A program made the position numbers and the translations under genes. DNA of 64,000 nt, taken from Anaerostipes sp. (lineage in GTDB: Bacteria; Bacillota; Clostridia; Lachnospirales; Lachnospiraceae). The stretch spans positions 1 to 64,000 of the forward strand of contig JAQVEG010000007.1 in the NCBI GenBank assembly GCA_028697725.1, in the 5' to 3' direction. The stretch's first letter is position 1, and every line of letters starts with the position of its first letter. This document shows, piece after piece, positions 16,762 to 24,552 of this stretch. The notes under the pieces were generated by a model. It was not told the DNA's origin. It saw only the letters and a program-made list of their open reading frames with translations, and did no database searches.

Positions 16762-18021
16762 ATGGCAGCGTTAAATTATGTATTAAATCTAGGTTCATCG
16801 GTTGTAATGCCCTTGATTATCACAATTCTTGGATTGATTTTAGGACAAAAATTATCTAAGGCATTTCGTTCAGGTATGACAATCGGTATTGGATTTATTG
16901 GAATTAACTTAGTTATTGGATTAATGGGAGATTTCGTTAGTCCAGCGGCACAAGCGATGGTTAAAAGGTTTGGATTAAACTTATCAGTGGTCGATGTAGG
17001 ATGGCCAGTCAGCTCATCCATTGCATTCGCAACAAAGATTGTACCTTTTGTATTTATTGTCTGCTTTGTGCTTAATATCATTATGTTAGCAACAAATTTT
17101 ACAAAGACATTAAATGTTGATATCTGGAATTACTGGCACTTTATCTTGACAGGTTCTTTGGTTCAGTTTTTAACAGGAAGTATGATTGCAGGAATTGTAG
17201 CGGCAGGTATAACATTTATCATTATTATGAAAATGGCAGATTATTCAGCACCTAGAGTACAAGAATATTTTGGCTTACCTGGGGTATCGCTACCTCATAC
17301 AGAGACAGTGAGTTGGGCGCCGTTGTGTATTTTGCTGGATAAAGTATATGACAAAATACCTGGATTTAACAAAGTTCATTTTGACGGAGATACAATACAA
17401 AAAAGATTTGGTATCATCGGAGAACCAATGATGTTAGGACTTATCCTTGGAGCAGGAATTGGAGCTTTGGCAGGGTATGAAGTAAATGCAATTATTACAT
17501 TGGCAGTAAACATGGCAGCCGTTATGTTTATCTTACCTAGAATGGTAAAAATTCTTATGGAAGGGTTAATGCCATTATCAGAAGATGCAAAGAAGTTTAT
17601 GGCAAAGAAATTCCCAGGAAAAGAAGTCAACATTGGAATGGATGCAGCCATTGCCACAGGATCACCTATGGTTATCTCAGCAGCTTTAATCATGGTTCCA
17701 ATTACCTTAGTACTTGCATTTGTCTTACCAGGAAACAAATTGTTACCATTGGTGGATTTAGCAACATTACCATTCTTTATGATTTGGCCAGTTGTTGCAT
17801 CCAAAGGAAATCTGTTCCGTTCCCTAATTACAGGAACGTTAATGATGATAGCAATTCTTTACATTGGTACAAACTTAGCACCAACAGTAACACAAATTGC
17901 ACATTCAACTGGATTTGCATTCCCTAAGGGAGCAACTGCAGTATCATCATTAGATGCTGGAGCTCATTTAGTACCATATGTACTTTATAAAATAAGCGAA
18001 TTTATTCAAATGATCTTTTAA
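16762..18021 (+). CDS. PTS IIC component, galactitol (GatC) type
   Basis: 419-residue integral membrane permease with about ten hydrophobic segments. It shows the GatC-family features PLIITILGLILGQKL near the N-terminus, GLPGVSLPHTETVSW in the middle, and FPGKEVNIGMDAA. It imports and phosphorylates the substrate with the IIA and IIB proteins. The family covers galactitol, L-arabitol, ribitol, xylitol and similar polyols. The exact sugar cannot be read here. Confidence 0.92.
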   Translation: MAALNYVLNLGSSVVMPLIITILGLILGQKLSKAFRSGMTIGIGFIGINLVIGLMGDFVSPAAQAMVKRFGLNLSVVDVGWPVSSSIAFATKIVPFVFIVCFVLNIIMLATNFTKTLNVDIWNYWHFILTGSLVQFLTGSMIAGIVAAGITFIIIMKMADYSAPRVQEYFGLPGVSLPHTETVSWAPLCILLDKVYDKIPGFNKVHFDGDTIQKRFGIIGEPMMLGLILGAGIGALAGYEVNAIITLAVNMAAVMFILPRMVKILMEGLMPLSEDAKKFMAKKFPGKEVNIGMDAAIATGSPMVISAALIMVPITLVLAFVLPGNKLLPLVDLATLPFFMIWPVVASKGNLFRSLITGTLMMIAILYIGTNLAPTVTQIAHSTGFAFPKGATAVSSLDAGAHLVPYVLYKISEFIQMIF

Positions 18022-18037
18022 TTAAAAGGAGGAAAGC

Positions 18038-18685
18038 ATGTTATTAGAAAAAGAAAGAAAAAAAGTAATTGAAATTGCACTTAATATCAAAAAGGAAAAA
18101 CTGATACCATTAACGTTTGGAAATTTCAGTTTGCGTGATCCAGAAACAGGATATGTATGTATTACACCAAGTGGAATGCCATATGATACGCTACATCCAT
18201 CGGATATTGTGGTTGTAAATCTTGATAATGAAATTGTAGATGGAGAAAGAAGACCATCCATTGAAATGCCATTACATACAGCCATGTATCGTAAACGTTC
18301 GGATGTAAATGGAGTTGTGCATACACATTCAACCTATTGTACTGCTTGGGCATGTAGAGATGGTGGAATGCCATGTATTACATCAGAAGCAGCAGGCTTA
18401 GTTGGTGGAAAGATTCGTTGTGCTAAGTTTGTTCCTCCAGGAAGCGATGGTCTGGCAGAAGCTACATCAGAAGCTATTGGAGATGATAAAGTAGTGTTAA
18501 TGGGAAATCACGGAGTCATCTGTATCGACGAAACCATTGATAAAGCATTTAACGATGCAATCATTGTGGAAGAGAGTGCCAAGGTTGCATTTGTTGCATA
18601 TCAAATGGGTGAAGTTAATACATTAGAAGAGCAAATGTGTGAATTCTTAAAAGAAGATACAGATAAAAATTACGGACAAAAATAA
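18038..18685 (+). CDS. Class II aldolase/epimerase-family protein (FucA-like)
   Basis: 215 residues of the zinc-dependent class II aldolase/adducin family. The metal ligands are in HTHSTYCTAWA (H-x-H) and GNHGVICID. Family members cleave L-fuculose-1-P, rhamnulose-1-P or ribulose/xylulose phosphates to DHAP plus an aldehyde, or act as epimerases (AraD). In this operon it should act on the ketose phosphate made by the neighbouring dehydrogenase. Start follows AAAAGGAGGAAAG. Confidence 0.88.
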   Translation: MLLEKERKKVIEIALNIKKEKLIPLTFGNFSLRDPETGYVCITPSGMPYDTLHPSDIVVVNLDNEIVDGERRPSIEMPLHTAMYRKRSDVNGVVHTHSTYCTAWACRDGGMPCITSEAAGLVGGKIRCAKFVPPGSDGLAEATSEAIGDDKVVLMGNHGVICIDETIDKAFNDAIIVEESAKVAFVAYQMGEVNTLEEQMCEFLKEDTDKNYGQK

Positions 18686-18715
18686 TAGTTAAATAAGTCA
18701 AAAAAGGAGTTTAAT

Positions 18716-19759
18716 ATGCAAGGAAAAATGAAAGCACAAATGTTTTATGCACCAGGAGACGTTAGATTTGAAGAAACAGATATCCCACAAATTAAAGATG
18801 ATGAAATACTTGTAAAAGTAAAAGCAGCTCTTACTTGTGGAACTGATTTAAAGACATATCGTAGAGGTCATCCAACAATCATTCAACAGACACCATCTAC
18901 ATTTGGACATGAATTTGCAAGTGAAGTTGTGGAAGTAGGGAAAAATGTAACAGACTATAAAGTTGGAGATCGTGTGGTTGGAGTAAACACAGCACCATGT
19001 TTTGAGTGCGAAAACTGTAAAAAGAAACGATATAGTTTATGTACAAACTTACAATATTTAAATGGAGCATATTCTGAATATGTAGCAGTGCCAGCTCATA
19101 TTTTAAAATACAATTTCTATAAGATTCCAGATTCATTATCTTATGAATGTGCAGCATTACTTGAACCTTTAGCTTGTGCTGTTCATGGATTTGACAGAAT
19201 TCCAGCGAAGACAGGAGATAAAGTGGCAGTCATCGGTGCAGGACCAATTGGACTTATGTTTATGTACTTACTAAGTTTAAAAGGATGCCAAGTTATCGCC
19301 GTGGATTTATCAGACTATCGTTTAGAGGAATCTAAGAAGTTTGGAGTTTGGAAAACTGTAAATGCAGGATCAGAGGATCATATTCAAGAAGTTCGAGATC
19401 TTTGTGGTGGACTAGGAGCAGAAGTTGTAGTGGAAGCAACAGGATTCCCAAATGTGTGGGAAAATGCTGTAAATATGGTCTGCCCAGGTGGAACTGTATT
19501 AGCCTTTGGTGGAACAAAAGCTGGAACAACTATCACAGTTGATTGTCAGAAATTCCACTATGAAGAGATTACATTAAAGGCTGTTTACCATCATACGCCA
19601 TACCATGTAAAATGGGCTTTAGATTTATTGTCAAGTGGACAAGTTGATGGAAACCTTTTCATCACAAAGAAATATCCACTTTCTGGAGCTATTGATGCAC
19701 TTGAAAGCATTGGAAGACAAGAAGGAATCAAATATGCAATTATTCCTGAGATGGAGTAA
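18716..19759 (+). CDS. Zinc-dependent MDR-family polyol dehydrogenase
   Basis: 347 residues. The catalytic zinc region has LTCGTDLK and FGHEFAS. The structural zinc site is C-x2-C-x2-C-x7-C in CFECENCKKKRYSLC. The NAD Rossmann motif is VIGAGPIGLMF. It resembles sorbitol, galactitol-1-phosphate and threonine dehydrogenases. As the last gene of the PTS operon it probably oxidises the imported polyol phosphate to a ketose phosphate for the FucA-like aldolase. Start follows AAAAGGAG. Confidence 0.88.
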   Translation: MQGKMKAQMFYAPGDVRFEETDIPQIKDDEILVKVKAALTCGTDLKTYRRGHPTIIQQTPSTFGHEFASEVVEVGKNVTDYKVGDRVVGVNTAPCFECENCKKKRYSLCTNLQYLNGAYSEYVAVPAHILKYNFYKIPDSLSYECAALLEPLACAVHGFDRIPAKTGDKVAVIGAGPIGLMFMYLLSLKGCQVIAVDLSDYRLEESKKFGVWKTVNAGSEDHIQEVRDLCGGLGAEVVVEATGFPNVWENAVNMVCPGGTVLAFGGTKAGTTITVDCQKFHYEEITLKAVYHHTPYHVKWALDLLSSGQVDGNLFITKKYPLSGAIDALESIGRQEGIKYAIIPEME

Positions 19760-19783
19760 GATGAAATAAATAATAGAATATAA

Positions 19784-19816
19784 GAATCCTGTCACACTTT
19801 GTGTGGCAGGATTTTT
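19784..19816 (+). terminator. Terminator of the PTS/polyol operon
   Basis: AATCCTGTCACAC pairs with GTGTGGCAGGATT (one wobble pair) around TTT and runs into five T. This is a strong intrinsic terminator. Confidence 0.9.
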
Positions 19817-19833
19817 GTTGAATTACAAACATA

Positions 19834-19861
19834 TTGAAAAATGTAAATAATATGATAATAT
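19834..19861 (+). promoter_or_regulatory. Promoter of the small toxin gene
   Basis: TTGAAA (19834-19839) and TAATAT (19856-19861) are separated by 16 bases. The predicted transcript starts near 19868, immediately before the 5' arm of a long inverted repeat. Confidence 0.55.
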
Positions 19862-19870
19862 GTAAATTAA

Positions 19871-20148
19871 GAGTAACCGCGTACAGGGTGGTCATTAGCC
19901 TTCTGGATTGTTGTATTCCCTTCGGGATACATAAAAGAAGGGAGGTGGAGCGAATGAATACATACCAGGTATTAACATTATTGTTTTTAGGTGGAACGTT
20001 TCTAATCGCGCTGCTTGCCTATTTAGATAATAGGAACGACAAGCATAAAAAATAATGCCTACCCTGTCTAAACCCCAGGGTAGGCGGCTCTCATTGAGAG
20101 CTAAATAACACTTATCCAGAAGGGTAACCACCAAGTGGGCGGGTACTC
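19871..20148. repeat. Long imperfect inverted repeat enclosing the small toxin gene
   Basis: The left arm 19871-19907 starts GAGTAACCGC and ends CCTTCTGGA. The right arm 20115-20148 starts TCCAGAAGG and ends GCGGGTACTC. Most positions pair over about 34-37 bases with one small bulge. On the toxin mRNA the two arms would join the 5' and 3' ends. On DNA they look like an inverted duplication of a promoter-proximal segment. Confidence 0.75.
19954..20055 (+). CDS. Small hydrophobic holin-like toxin (type I toxin candidate)
   Basis: 33 residues: a short polar start (MNTYQ), one membrane span (VLTLLFLGGTFLIALLAYL) and a charged tail (DNRNDKHKK). This layout matches the putative holin-like toxin and Fst/TxpA-type toxins of Firmicutes, which insert in the membrane and are controlled by antisense RNA. 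The ATG follows GGGAGGTGG at a good distance. A longer in-frame reading from 19834 has no support and runs through the promoter. A 3' antisense RNA is predicted on the other strand. Confidence 0.75.
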   Translation: MNTYQVLTLLFLGGTFLIALLAYLDNRNDKHKK

Positions 20149-20153
20149 TTTCT
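20046..20153 (-). ncRNA. Predicted antisense antitoxin RNA
   Basis: A minus-strand promoter at 20160-20188 would start an RNA near 20153. Going left, the RNA crosses the right inverted-repeat arm and a small hairpin (20087-20101). It then meets a perfect 10-bp stem (20057-20066 with 20076-20085) followed on the minus strand by ATTATTTTTT, a classic terminator. The RNA of about 108 bases is fully complementary to the 3' part of the toxin mRNA, including its last codons. This is the arrangement of TxpA/RatA-type systems. Confidence 0.6.
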
Positions 20154-20159
20154 ATGTTG

Positions 20160-20188
20160 AGAATAACACAATTTTTACCAATTGTAAA
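20160..20188 (-). promoter_or_regulatory. Promoter of the antisense RNA
   Basis: On the minus strand TTTACA (20183-20188) and TATTCT (20160-20165) are separated by exactly 17 bases and point into the toxin 3' UTR. Confidence 0.6.
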
Positions 20189-20217
20189 GGGAGAGTGTTA
20201 TGAAAGAGAAGTCAAAA

Positions 20218-21033
20218 TTAGCGTTTTACTTTCAATTGTAGTTCTGTTACGTATTCTTCTTGAATTTCTGTTTCATAGTCATCGATATAGCAAAATTCAA
20301 TGGGATCTCCATGGATGGAGTAGCCATGTTCTTTTGCATATTGAAATATTTTAGGCACCCATTCTTTTGTCTTTGACAAGGCACCACGATACATAAGAGA
20401 TAAATAGGTTCCAGCGGGTAAGGTGTAATTACTGTGGTAAGTCAATGTGTCGGAATAGAAAAACACATTTTTTGTTCTATAATAGAGGGAATCAGGATTG
20501 CTATTTTTTAAGTCTAGAGTATAACAGTCGCAGGCACCAATGGTATCTATGTTTTTTTGCATAGAGTGCATATATTGGACAAGGTAATAATCTACATAAT
20601 TGTCTGGAAGGTTGTCATTGCTGACCATAACGCAGGGACGATCTTCTAGTTCAAGGACACGAATATGATTCAAATAATCAATGGATGTGTTTTGATAAAT
20701 GTTTTTAAGTCTTGCTTGAATACTGTTTTTTGTTTCATATAGTTTTGATATTTCTTTATTAATAACGGTAAGTTCATCTTCTAATAAAGTAGTTGTGTGT
20801 TCTAAAGTTCGATTCTGGTCATAGTGACGGATTTGTTCTGTAGAGAAATTAAGATTTAGTAGCTCACGAATCATCGTAAGTTGTCTTACATCATCCATAG
20901 AATAAAATCGATAGTTATTTTCTGTGTTGCGGACTGGATGCAGCAGACCTACTTTCTCGTAATAGCGAATAGAATCTACACCAACGCCAAACAATTTTGA
21001 TAATTCTCCAATTTGAAAAAATGGTTCATTCAT
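20218..21033 (-). CDS. MerR-family regulator with effector-binding domain (BltR-like)
   Basis: 271 residues. The N-terminal winged helix reads FFQIGELSKLFGVGVDSIRY then YEKVGLLHP, the MerR hallmark. A coiled-coil linker follows (about 75-115), and then a GyrI/BltR-type ligand-binding domain. MerR activators twist promoters with 19-bp spacers. Exactly such a promoter lies just upstream and points to the oxidoreductase operon on the other strand. The ligand may be the amine handled by that operon (inference). Start follows AAGGAGG. Confidence 0.9.
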   Translation of the reverse strand: MNEPFFQIGELSKLFGVGVDSIRYYEKVGLLHPVRNTENNYRFYSMDDVRQLTMIRELLNLNFSTEQIRHYDQNRTLEHTTTLLEDELTVINKEISKLYETKNSIQARLKNIYQNTSIDYLNHIRVLELEDRPCVMVSNDNLPDNYVDYYLVQYMHSMQKNIDTIGACDCYTLDLKNSNPDSLYYRTKNVFFYSDTLTYHSNYTLPAGTYLSLMYRGALSKTKEWVPKIFQYAKEHGYSIHGDPIEFCYIDDYETEIQEEYVTELQLKVKR

Positions 21034-21043
21034 AAAATCCTCC

Positions 21044-21074
21044 TTGACTCTAGTATCATACTAGACTATATAGT
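21044..21074 (+). promoter_or_regulatory. MerR-type promoter and operator of the oxidoreductase operon
   Basis: TTGACT (21044-21049) and TATAGT (21069-21074) are separated by 19 bases, the long spacer typical of MerR-activated promoters. Within the spacer lies a perfect 15-bp palindrome, CTAGTATCATACTAG (21050-21064). It drives the genes beginning at 21174. The MerR gene is transcribed away on the opposite strand. Confidence 0.8.
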
Positions 21075-21106
21075 TAGTTTATCATAAAAACAAGAAAGTA
21101 CAAAGA

Positions 21107-21141
21107 GGTACGAGCAATTACAAATGCTTGTACCTTTTTTT
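21107..21141 (+). terminator. Terminator-like hairpin in the operon leader
   Basis: GGTACGAGCA pairs with TGCTTGTACC (one wobble pair) around ATTACAAA and is followed by seven T. The outer bases 21096-21148 extend the stem. It lies between the MerR-type promoter (start near 21081) and the first start codon at 21174, so transcripts must read through it. Confidence 0.75.
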
Positions 21142-21173
21142 GTACCTTAATTTAATATAACAAGGAGGTTCAT

Positions 21174-21494
21174 ATGAGTAGAATTGAGGAACATCCGATC
21201 TTGGGAAAGACGGAAGAAAGAAAAGAAGTTACATTTACATACGATGGAAGAAAAATGAAGGGGTATGAGGGAGAACCCATTGCAACGGCATTAAGAGTTG
21301 CAGGGGTTATGATTCACCGATATACAAAAAAGAGACATGAACCAAGAGGCGTTTTTTGTGCCATTGGAAGATGTACAGACTGTGTCATGGTGGTTGATGG
21401 AAAGCCCAATATTAGAACCTGCATTACACCGTTAGAAGAAGGAATGATAGTTGAGACACAGTATGGTGCAAAGGCAAAAGAGGAGGCGAAGTAA
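21174..21494 (+). CDS. 2Fe-2S subunit of a multi-subunit amine/amino-acid oxidoreductase (HcnA-like)
   Basis: 106 residues. The plant-type ferredoxin cysteines are C-x4-C-x2-C-x12-C, running from CAIGRC to a Cys near residue 83. This matches the small gamma subunit of HcnABC-type dehydrogenases such as hydroxyproline, opine and sarcosine-like oxidases. Start follows AAGGAGGTTCAT. The next gene begins 2 bases after the stop codon. The subunit should carry electrons from the FAD sites. Confidence 0.87.
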   Translation: MSRIEEHPILGKTEERKEVTFTYDGRKMKGYEGEPIATALRVAGVMIHRYTKKRHEPRGVFCAIGRCTDCVMVVDGKPNIRTCITPLEEGMIVETQYGAKAKEEAK

Positions 21495-21496
21495 GC

Positions 21497-23080
21497 ATGA
21501 AACGATATGATTTGATTGTAATAGGAGCAGGGCCGGCTGGATTGTCAGCAGCCATTGAAGGTGCAAAAAATGGATTGCATCCCATTGTGTTTGATGAGAA
21601 TGCAAAACCAGGGGGACAGTTATTTAAACAGATTCATAAGTTTTTTGGGTCCAAAGAGCATAAGGCTAAAGTCAGAGGATTTAAAATTGGAGAGGAATTG
21701 CTGGAAGAAGCAAAGAAATATGGAGTGAAAGTTGTATTAAATGCAACCGTTATTGGACTTTATGAAGAAAAAGAAATTACGGTTCGAGTTGGAGATAAAG
21801 TAAAACATTTCAAAGGAGACAGCATTTTAGTTGCCACAGGAGCCAGCGAAAATATGGTCACATTTAAAGGATGGACAAAACCAGGGGTTATAGGTGCAGG
21901 AGCGGCACAGACAATGATGAATTTACATCATATTCAGCCAGGGAAAAAGATTTTAATGCTTGGAACTGGAAATGTGGGATTGGTTGTTAGTTATCAATTG
22001 TTACAGGCAGGATGTGAAGTGGTTGCATTAGTAGATGCAGCACCGAGAATCGGAGGCTATGGAGTTCACGCAGCAAAAGTATCAAGATGCGGTGTTCCAT
22101 TTTATTTATCTCATACAATTATAGAAGCAGAAGGAAAAGAAGAAGTGACAGGAGTTACCATTGGTGAAGTGGGGCCAGACTGGAAGGTAAAACCAGGAAG
22201 TGAAAAACATTTTGATGTGGATACCATCTGTTTAGCTGTTGGACTTTCTCCTATGTCACAGCTTCTTAAACAGACAGGATGTGAAATGGAAGATACCAAA
22301 GGTGGATATGTTCCAGTATGTGATGAAAAAGGAGCAACGTCTATTCCTGGAATTTATGCAGCAGGAGATGTATCTGGAATTGAGGAAGCAAGTTCTGCAA
22401 TGATTGGTGGACGAATTGCAGGAATTGTGATTTCCAATTATCTTGGATATTTAGAAGATGAGACAATGAACCAGCAAATTGAAGATTTAGAAAAAGCATT
22501 AAACAGTTTAAGAAAAGGAATGTTTGCTCCAGAAAATCGTGGGAAACTTGTGACGAAGACAGAGGAAGACTTAGATGTTTCAATGAATCTGTTAGAAAAG
22601 GGATTTGTTGCTGAGGATGAAATTGAACGTTATCCAGGGGTAAAGCATATGGTAGGTGTTCATCCAGTGATGGAATGTACACAGAATATTCCATGTAATC
22701 CATGCCAAGATGCCTGTCCCAAAGGATGTATTTCTATTGGGGAGAATATAACCTCTTTGCCAGTGGTAAAAATGGATACAACGTGTATTGGATGTGGAAT
22801 GTGTGTTGCATCTTGTTCTGGTCAGGCTATTTTCTTAGTAAATCAAGAAGATAAACCGGGATTTGGAACGGTAACATTACCTTATGAATTCTATCCACTG
22901 CCTGAAAAAGGACAAAAAGGAATTGCATTGGGTCGAAATGGGGAAAAAGTATGTGAGGCAGAGGTGGTAGAAGTAAGGACTTCAAAAGCATTTGACCATA
23001 CTAGCTTACTTACCATGAGAGTTCCAAAGGAAATGACAGGGAAGGCAAGATTTTTTACTACAGAGGAGAAGGAGGCATAA
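21497..23080 (+). CDS. NAD(P)/FAD oxidoreductase subunit with ferredoxin-type clusters (HcnB/OoxA-like)
   Basis: 527 residues. An N-terminal FAD Rossmann motif, VIGAGPAGLSAA, a second dinucleotide motif, LGTGNVGLVV (about 155), and the FAD-closing GIYAAGDVSGIEEAS are present. The C-terminal region adds two cysteine clusters (CNPCQDACPKGC and CIGCGMCVASC), expected to bind 4Fe-4S centres. Aerobic HcnB/OoxA proteins are shorter and usually lack the ferredoxin part, so this version looks adapted to ferredoxin-like electron transfer. Translationally coupled to both neighbours. Confidence 0.88.
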   Translation: MKRYDLIVIGAGPAGLSAAIEGAKNGLHPIVFDENAKPGGQLFKQIHKFFGSKEHKAKVRGFKIGEELLEEAKKYGVKVVLNATVIGLYEEKEITVRVGDKVKHFKGDSILVATGASENMVTFKGWTKPGVIGAGAAQTMMNLHHIQPGKKILMLGTGNVGLVVSYQLLQAGCEVVALVDAAPRIGGYGVHAAKVSRCGVPFYLSHTIIEAEGKEEVTGVTIGEVGPDWKVKPGSEKHFDVDTICLAVGLSPMSQLLKQTGCEMEDTKGGYVPVCDEKGATSIPGIYAAGDVSGIEEASSAMIGGRIAGIVISNYLGYLEDETMNQQIEDLEKALNSLRKGMFAPENRGKLVTKTEEDLDVSMNLLEKGFVAEDEIERYPGVKHMVGVHPVMECTQNIPCNPCQDACPKGCISIGENITSLPVVKMDTTCIGCGMCVASCSGQAIFLVNQEDKPGFGTVTLPYEFYPLPEKGQKGIALGRNGEKVCEAEVVEVRTSKAFDHTSLLTMRVPKEMTGKARFFTTEEKEA

Positions 23081-23081
23081 C

Positions 23082-23411
23082 ATGGTAGATATTCAAGAGA
23101 AATTAAAGGAAATTGGGCCGTATATTCCGGCATCAGATGACGATATGCTCATTTGCAGATGTGAGGAAGTAACGAAAGGAGAAATTAGAATGGCAATTCA
23201 CGCAGGAATGTTGACCATTGAGGAAATTAGAAGATTTCTTCGGAGTGGAATGGGTCTTTGCCAAGGACAGACTTGTGGAAAGCTAGTAAAGAGCATTGTA
23301 GCACGAGAGTTAAAGATTGATCCAAAAGAAATTGAGCCAGCAGTTTCAAGAGCACCTATGAGACCGATGGAAATGCGGGTACTTGCAAGAGATGGAGGTG
23401 AATGCCGATGA
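23082..23411 (+). CDS. BFD-like 2Fe-2S protein
   Basis: 109 residues. The BFD-type [2Fe-2S] ligands are CRC near residue 24 and CQGQTC near residue 61, in the classic C-x-C ... C-x4-C pattern. In many HcnB/OoxA proteins this domain is the C-terminal part of the larger subunit. Here it is a separate gene. It follows the FAD/NAD subunit by one base and its stop codon overlaps the start of the next gene (ATGA). Confidence 0.88.
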   Translation: MVDIQEKLKEIGPYIPASDDDMLICRCEEVTKGEIRMAIHAGMLTIEEIRRFLRSGMGLCQGQTCGKLVKSIVARELKIDPKEIEPAVSRAPMRPMEMRVLARDGGECR

Positions 23412-24544
23412 AAAAGAATGCAGAAGTTGTGATTATCGGTGGTGGAGTTGTTGGATGTGCAACGGCTTATTATTTAGCAAAACGAGGAATTAAAGATGTT
23501 ATTGTACTTGAATCAAGTGATAGTATTGGACATGGTGGATCTTCAAGAAATGGTGGCGGTGTTCGCCAGTCTGGAAGAGATGTAAGAGAACTTCCATATG
23601 CAATCTATGCAGTAGAAAATATGTGGCCAACCTTATCAGAAGAATTAGGAGTGGATGTAGAATATTATCAAAAGGGAAACTTAAGACTTGGAAAGACAGA
23701 AGCTCATTTAGATAAATTAAATAACTTAGCCTCCAATGCAAGAGCCTTAGGACTAGATATGAATGTAATTGATGGAAAGGAAGTCAAAGAAATTTGTCCA
23801 TATTTGTCGGATGAAATTATTGGAGCCAGTTGGTGTCCAACGGATGGACATGCAAATCCAATGTTGACTACGTTGGCTTACTATAAACGGGCATTAGAAT
23901 TAGGGGTTCGCTTCTATACAAAAGCAAAGGTAAATGCTTTAAAGAAAATAAAAGGAAAAGTAAGACAGATTATTATGGAAGATGGGGAAGTCTTGGAGGG
24001 AGAAACCATTATTGTGGCAGCAGGATATGAAAGTCGTTATATCACAAGAACCATAGGAATTGATATCCCAATGACAAGATATTTTGAAGAAGCACTAGTG
24101 ACAGAATTACAGCCTCATATGTTTGATATTATGCTGGGAACGGCAGATGCAGATTTTTATGGACATCAAGCACAGCATGGTTCCTTTGTATTTGGATCTG
24201 AATCAGGATTGGAAGATGCAATAGATATGTCTCCACAGGAATTAAGAACCAACTCCTTGACAGTTTCTGCTGGATGCCGAGCCATTATGGGATACATCCC
24301 AAGACTAGCAGATGCAAAAATCGTAAGAACTTGGGGTGGATGGCTAGATGACTGTTACGATGGAGTGCCAGTTATTAGTAAGGTGGAAGAGGCACCGGGA
24401 CTAATTATTGCCTGTGGATTTACAGGACATGGATTTGGGACAGCACCGTCTGTTGGATTGATGTTATCACAAATGACAGCAGGAGAAGATACTATTGTTG
24501 ACATTTCTTCATTAAATTACAACCGCTTTAAAAGCATGAGATAG
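23408..24544 (+). CDS. FAD-dependent amine/amino-acid oxidase subunit (HcnC/DadA-like)
   Basis: 378 residues of the D-amino-acid-oxidase (DAO) superfamily. The FAD motif is IIGGGVVGCATAYYLAK, followed by GSSRNGGGVRQSGRD. Near the end is CGFTGHGFGTAPSVG, the usual flavin-binding tail. It should be the substrate-oxidising beta subunit of the complex. The start at 23408 is taken because its ATGA overlaps the previous stop codon. An ATG two codons earlier is also possible. The substrate is unknown. Confidence 0.88.
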   Translation: MKKNAEVVIIGGGVVGCATAYYLAKRGIKDVIVLESSDSIGHGGSSRNGGGVRQSGRDVRELPYAIYAVENMWPTLSEELGVDVEYYQKGNLRLGKTEAHLDKLNNLASNARALGLDMNVIDGKEVKEICPYLSDEIIGASWCPTDGHANPMLTTLAYYKRALELGVRFYTKAKVNALKKIKGKVRQIIMEDGEVLEGETIIVAAGYESRYITRTIGIDIPMTRYFEEALVTELQPHMFDIMLGTADADFYGHQAQHGSFVFGSESGLEDAIDMSPQELRTNSLTVSAGCRAIMGYIPRLADAKIVRTWGGWLDDCYDGVPVISKVEEAPGLIIACGFTGHGFGTAPSVGLMLSQMTAGEDTIVDISSLNYNRFKSMR

Positions 24545-24552
24545 GAGGTCTT

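Noticed and set aside
17376-17804. 142-codon minus-strand frame within the PTS IIC gene
   Set aside because: Fully antisense to a clear membrane permease; low-complexity composition and no ribosome site.
20154-20354. Small plus-strand frame downstream of the toxin locus
   Set aside because: Overlaps the predicted antisense promoter and the end of the MerR gene on the opposite strand; no ribosome site and no recognisable product.
21174-24544. Hydrogen cyanide synthase (HcnABC) as the product of the oxidoreductase operon
   Set aside because: The homology is to the wider amine/amino-acid dehydrogenase family. The split BFD subunit, added ferredoxin clusters and polyamine transport context argue against cyanide formation.
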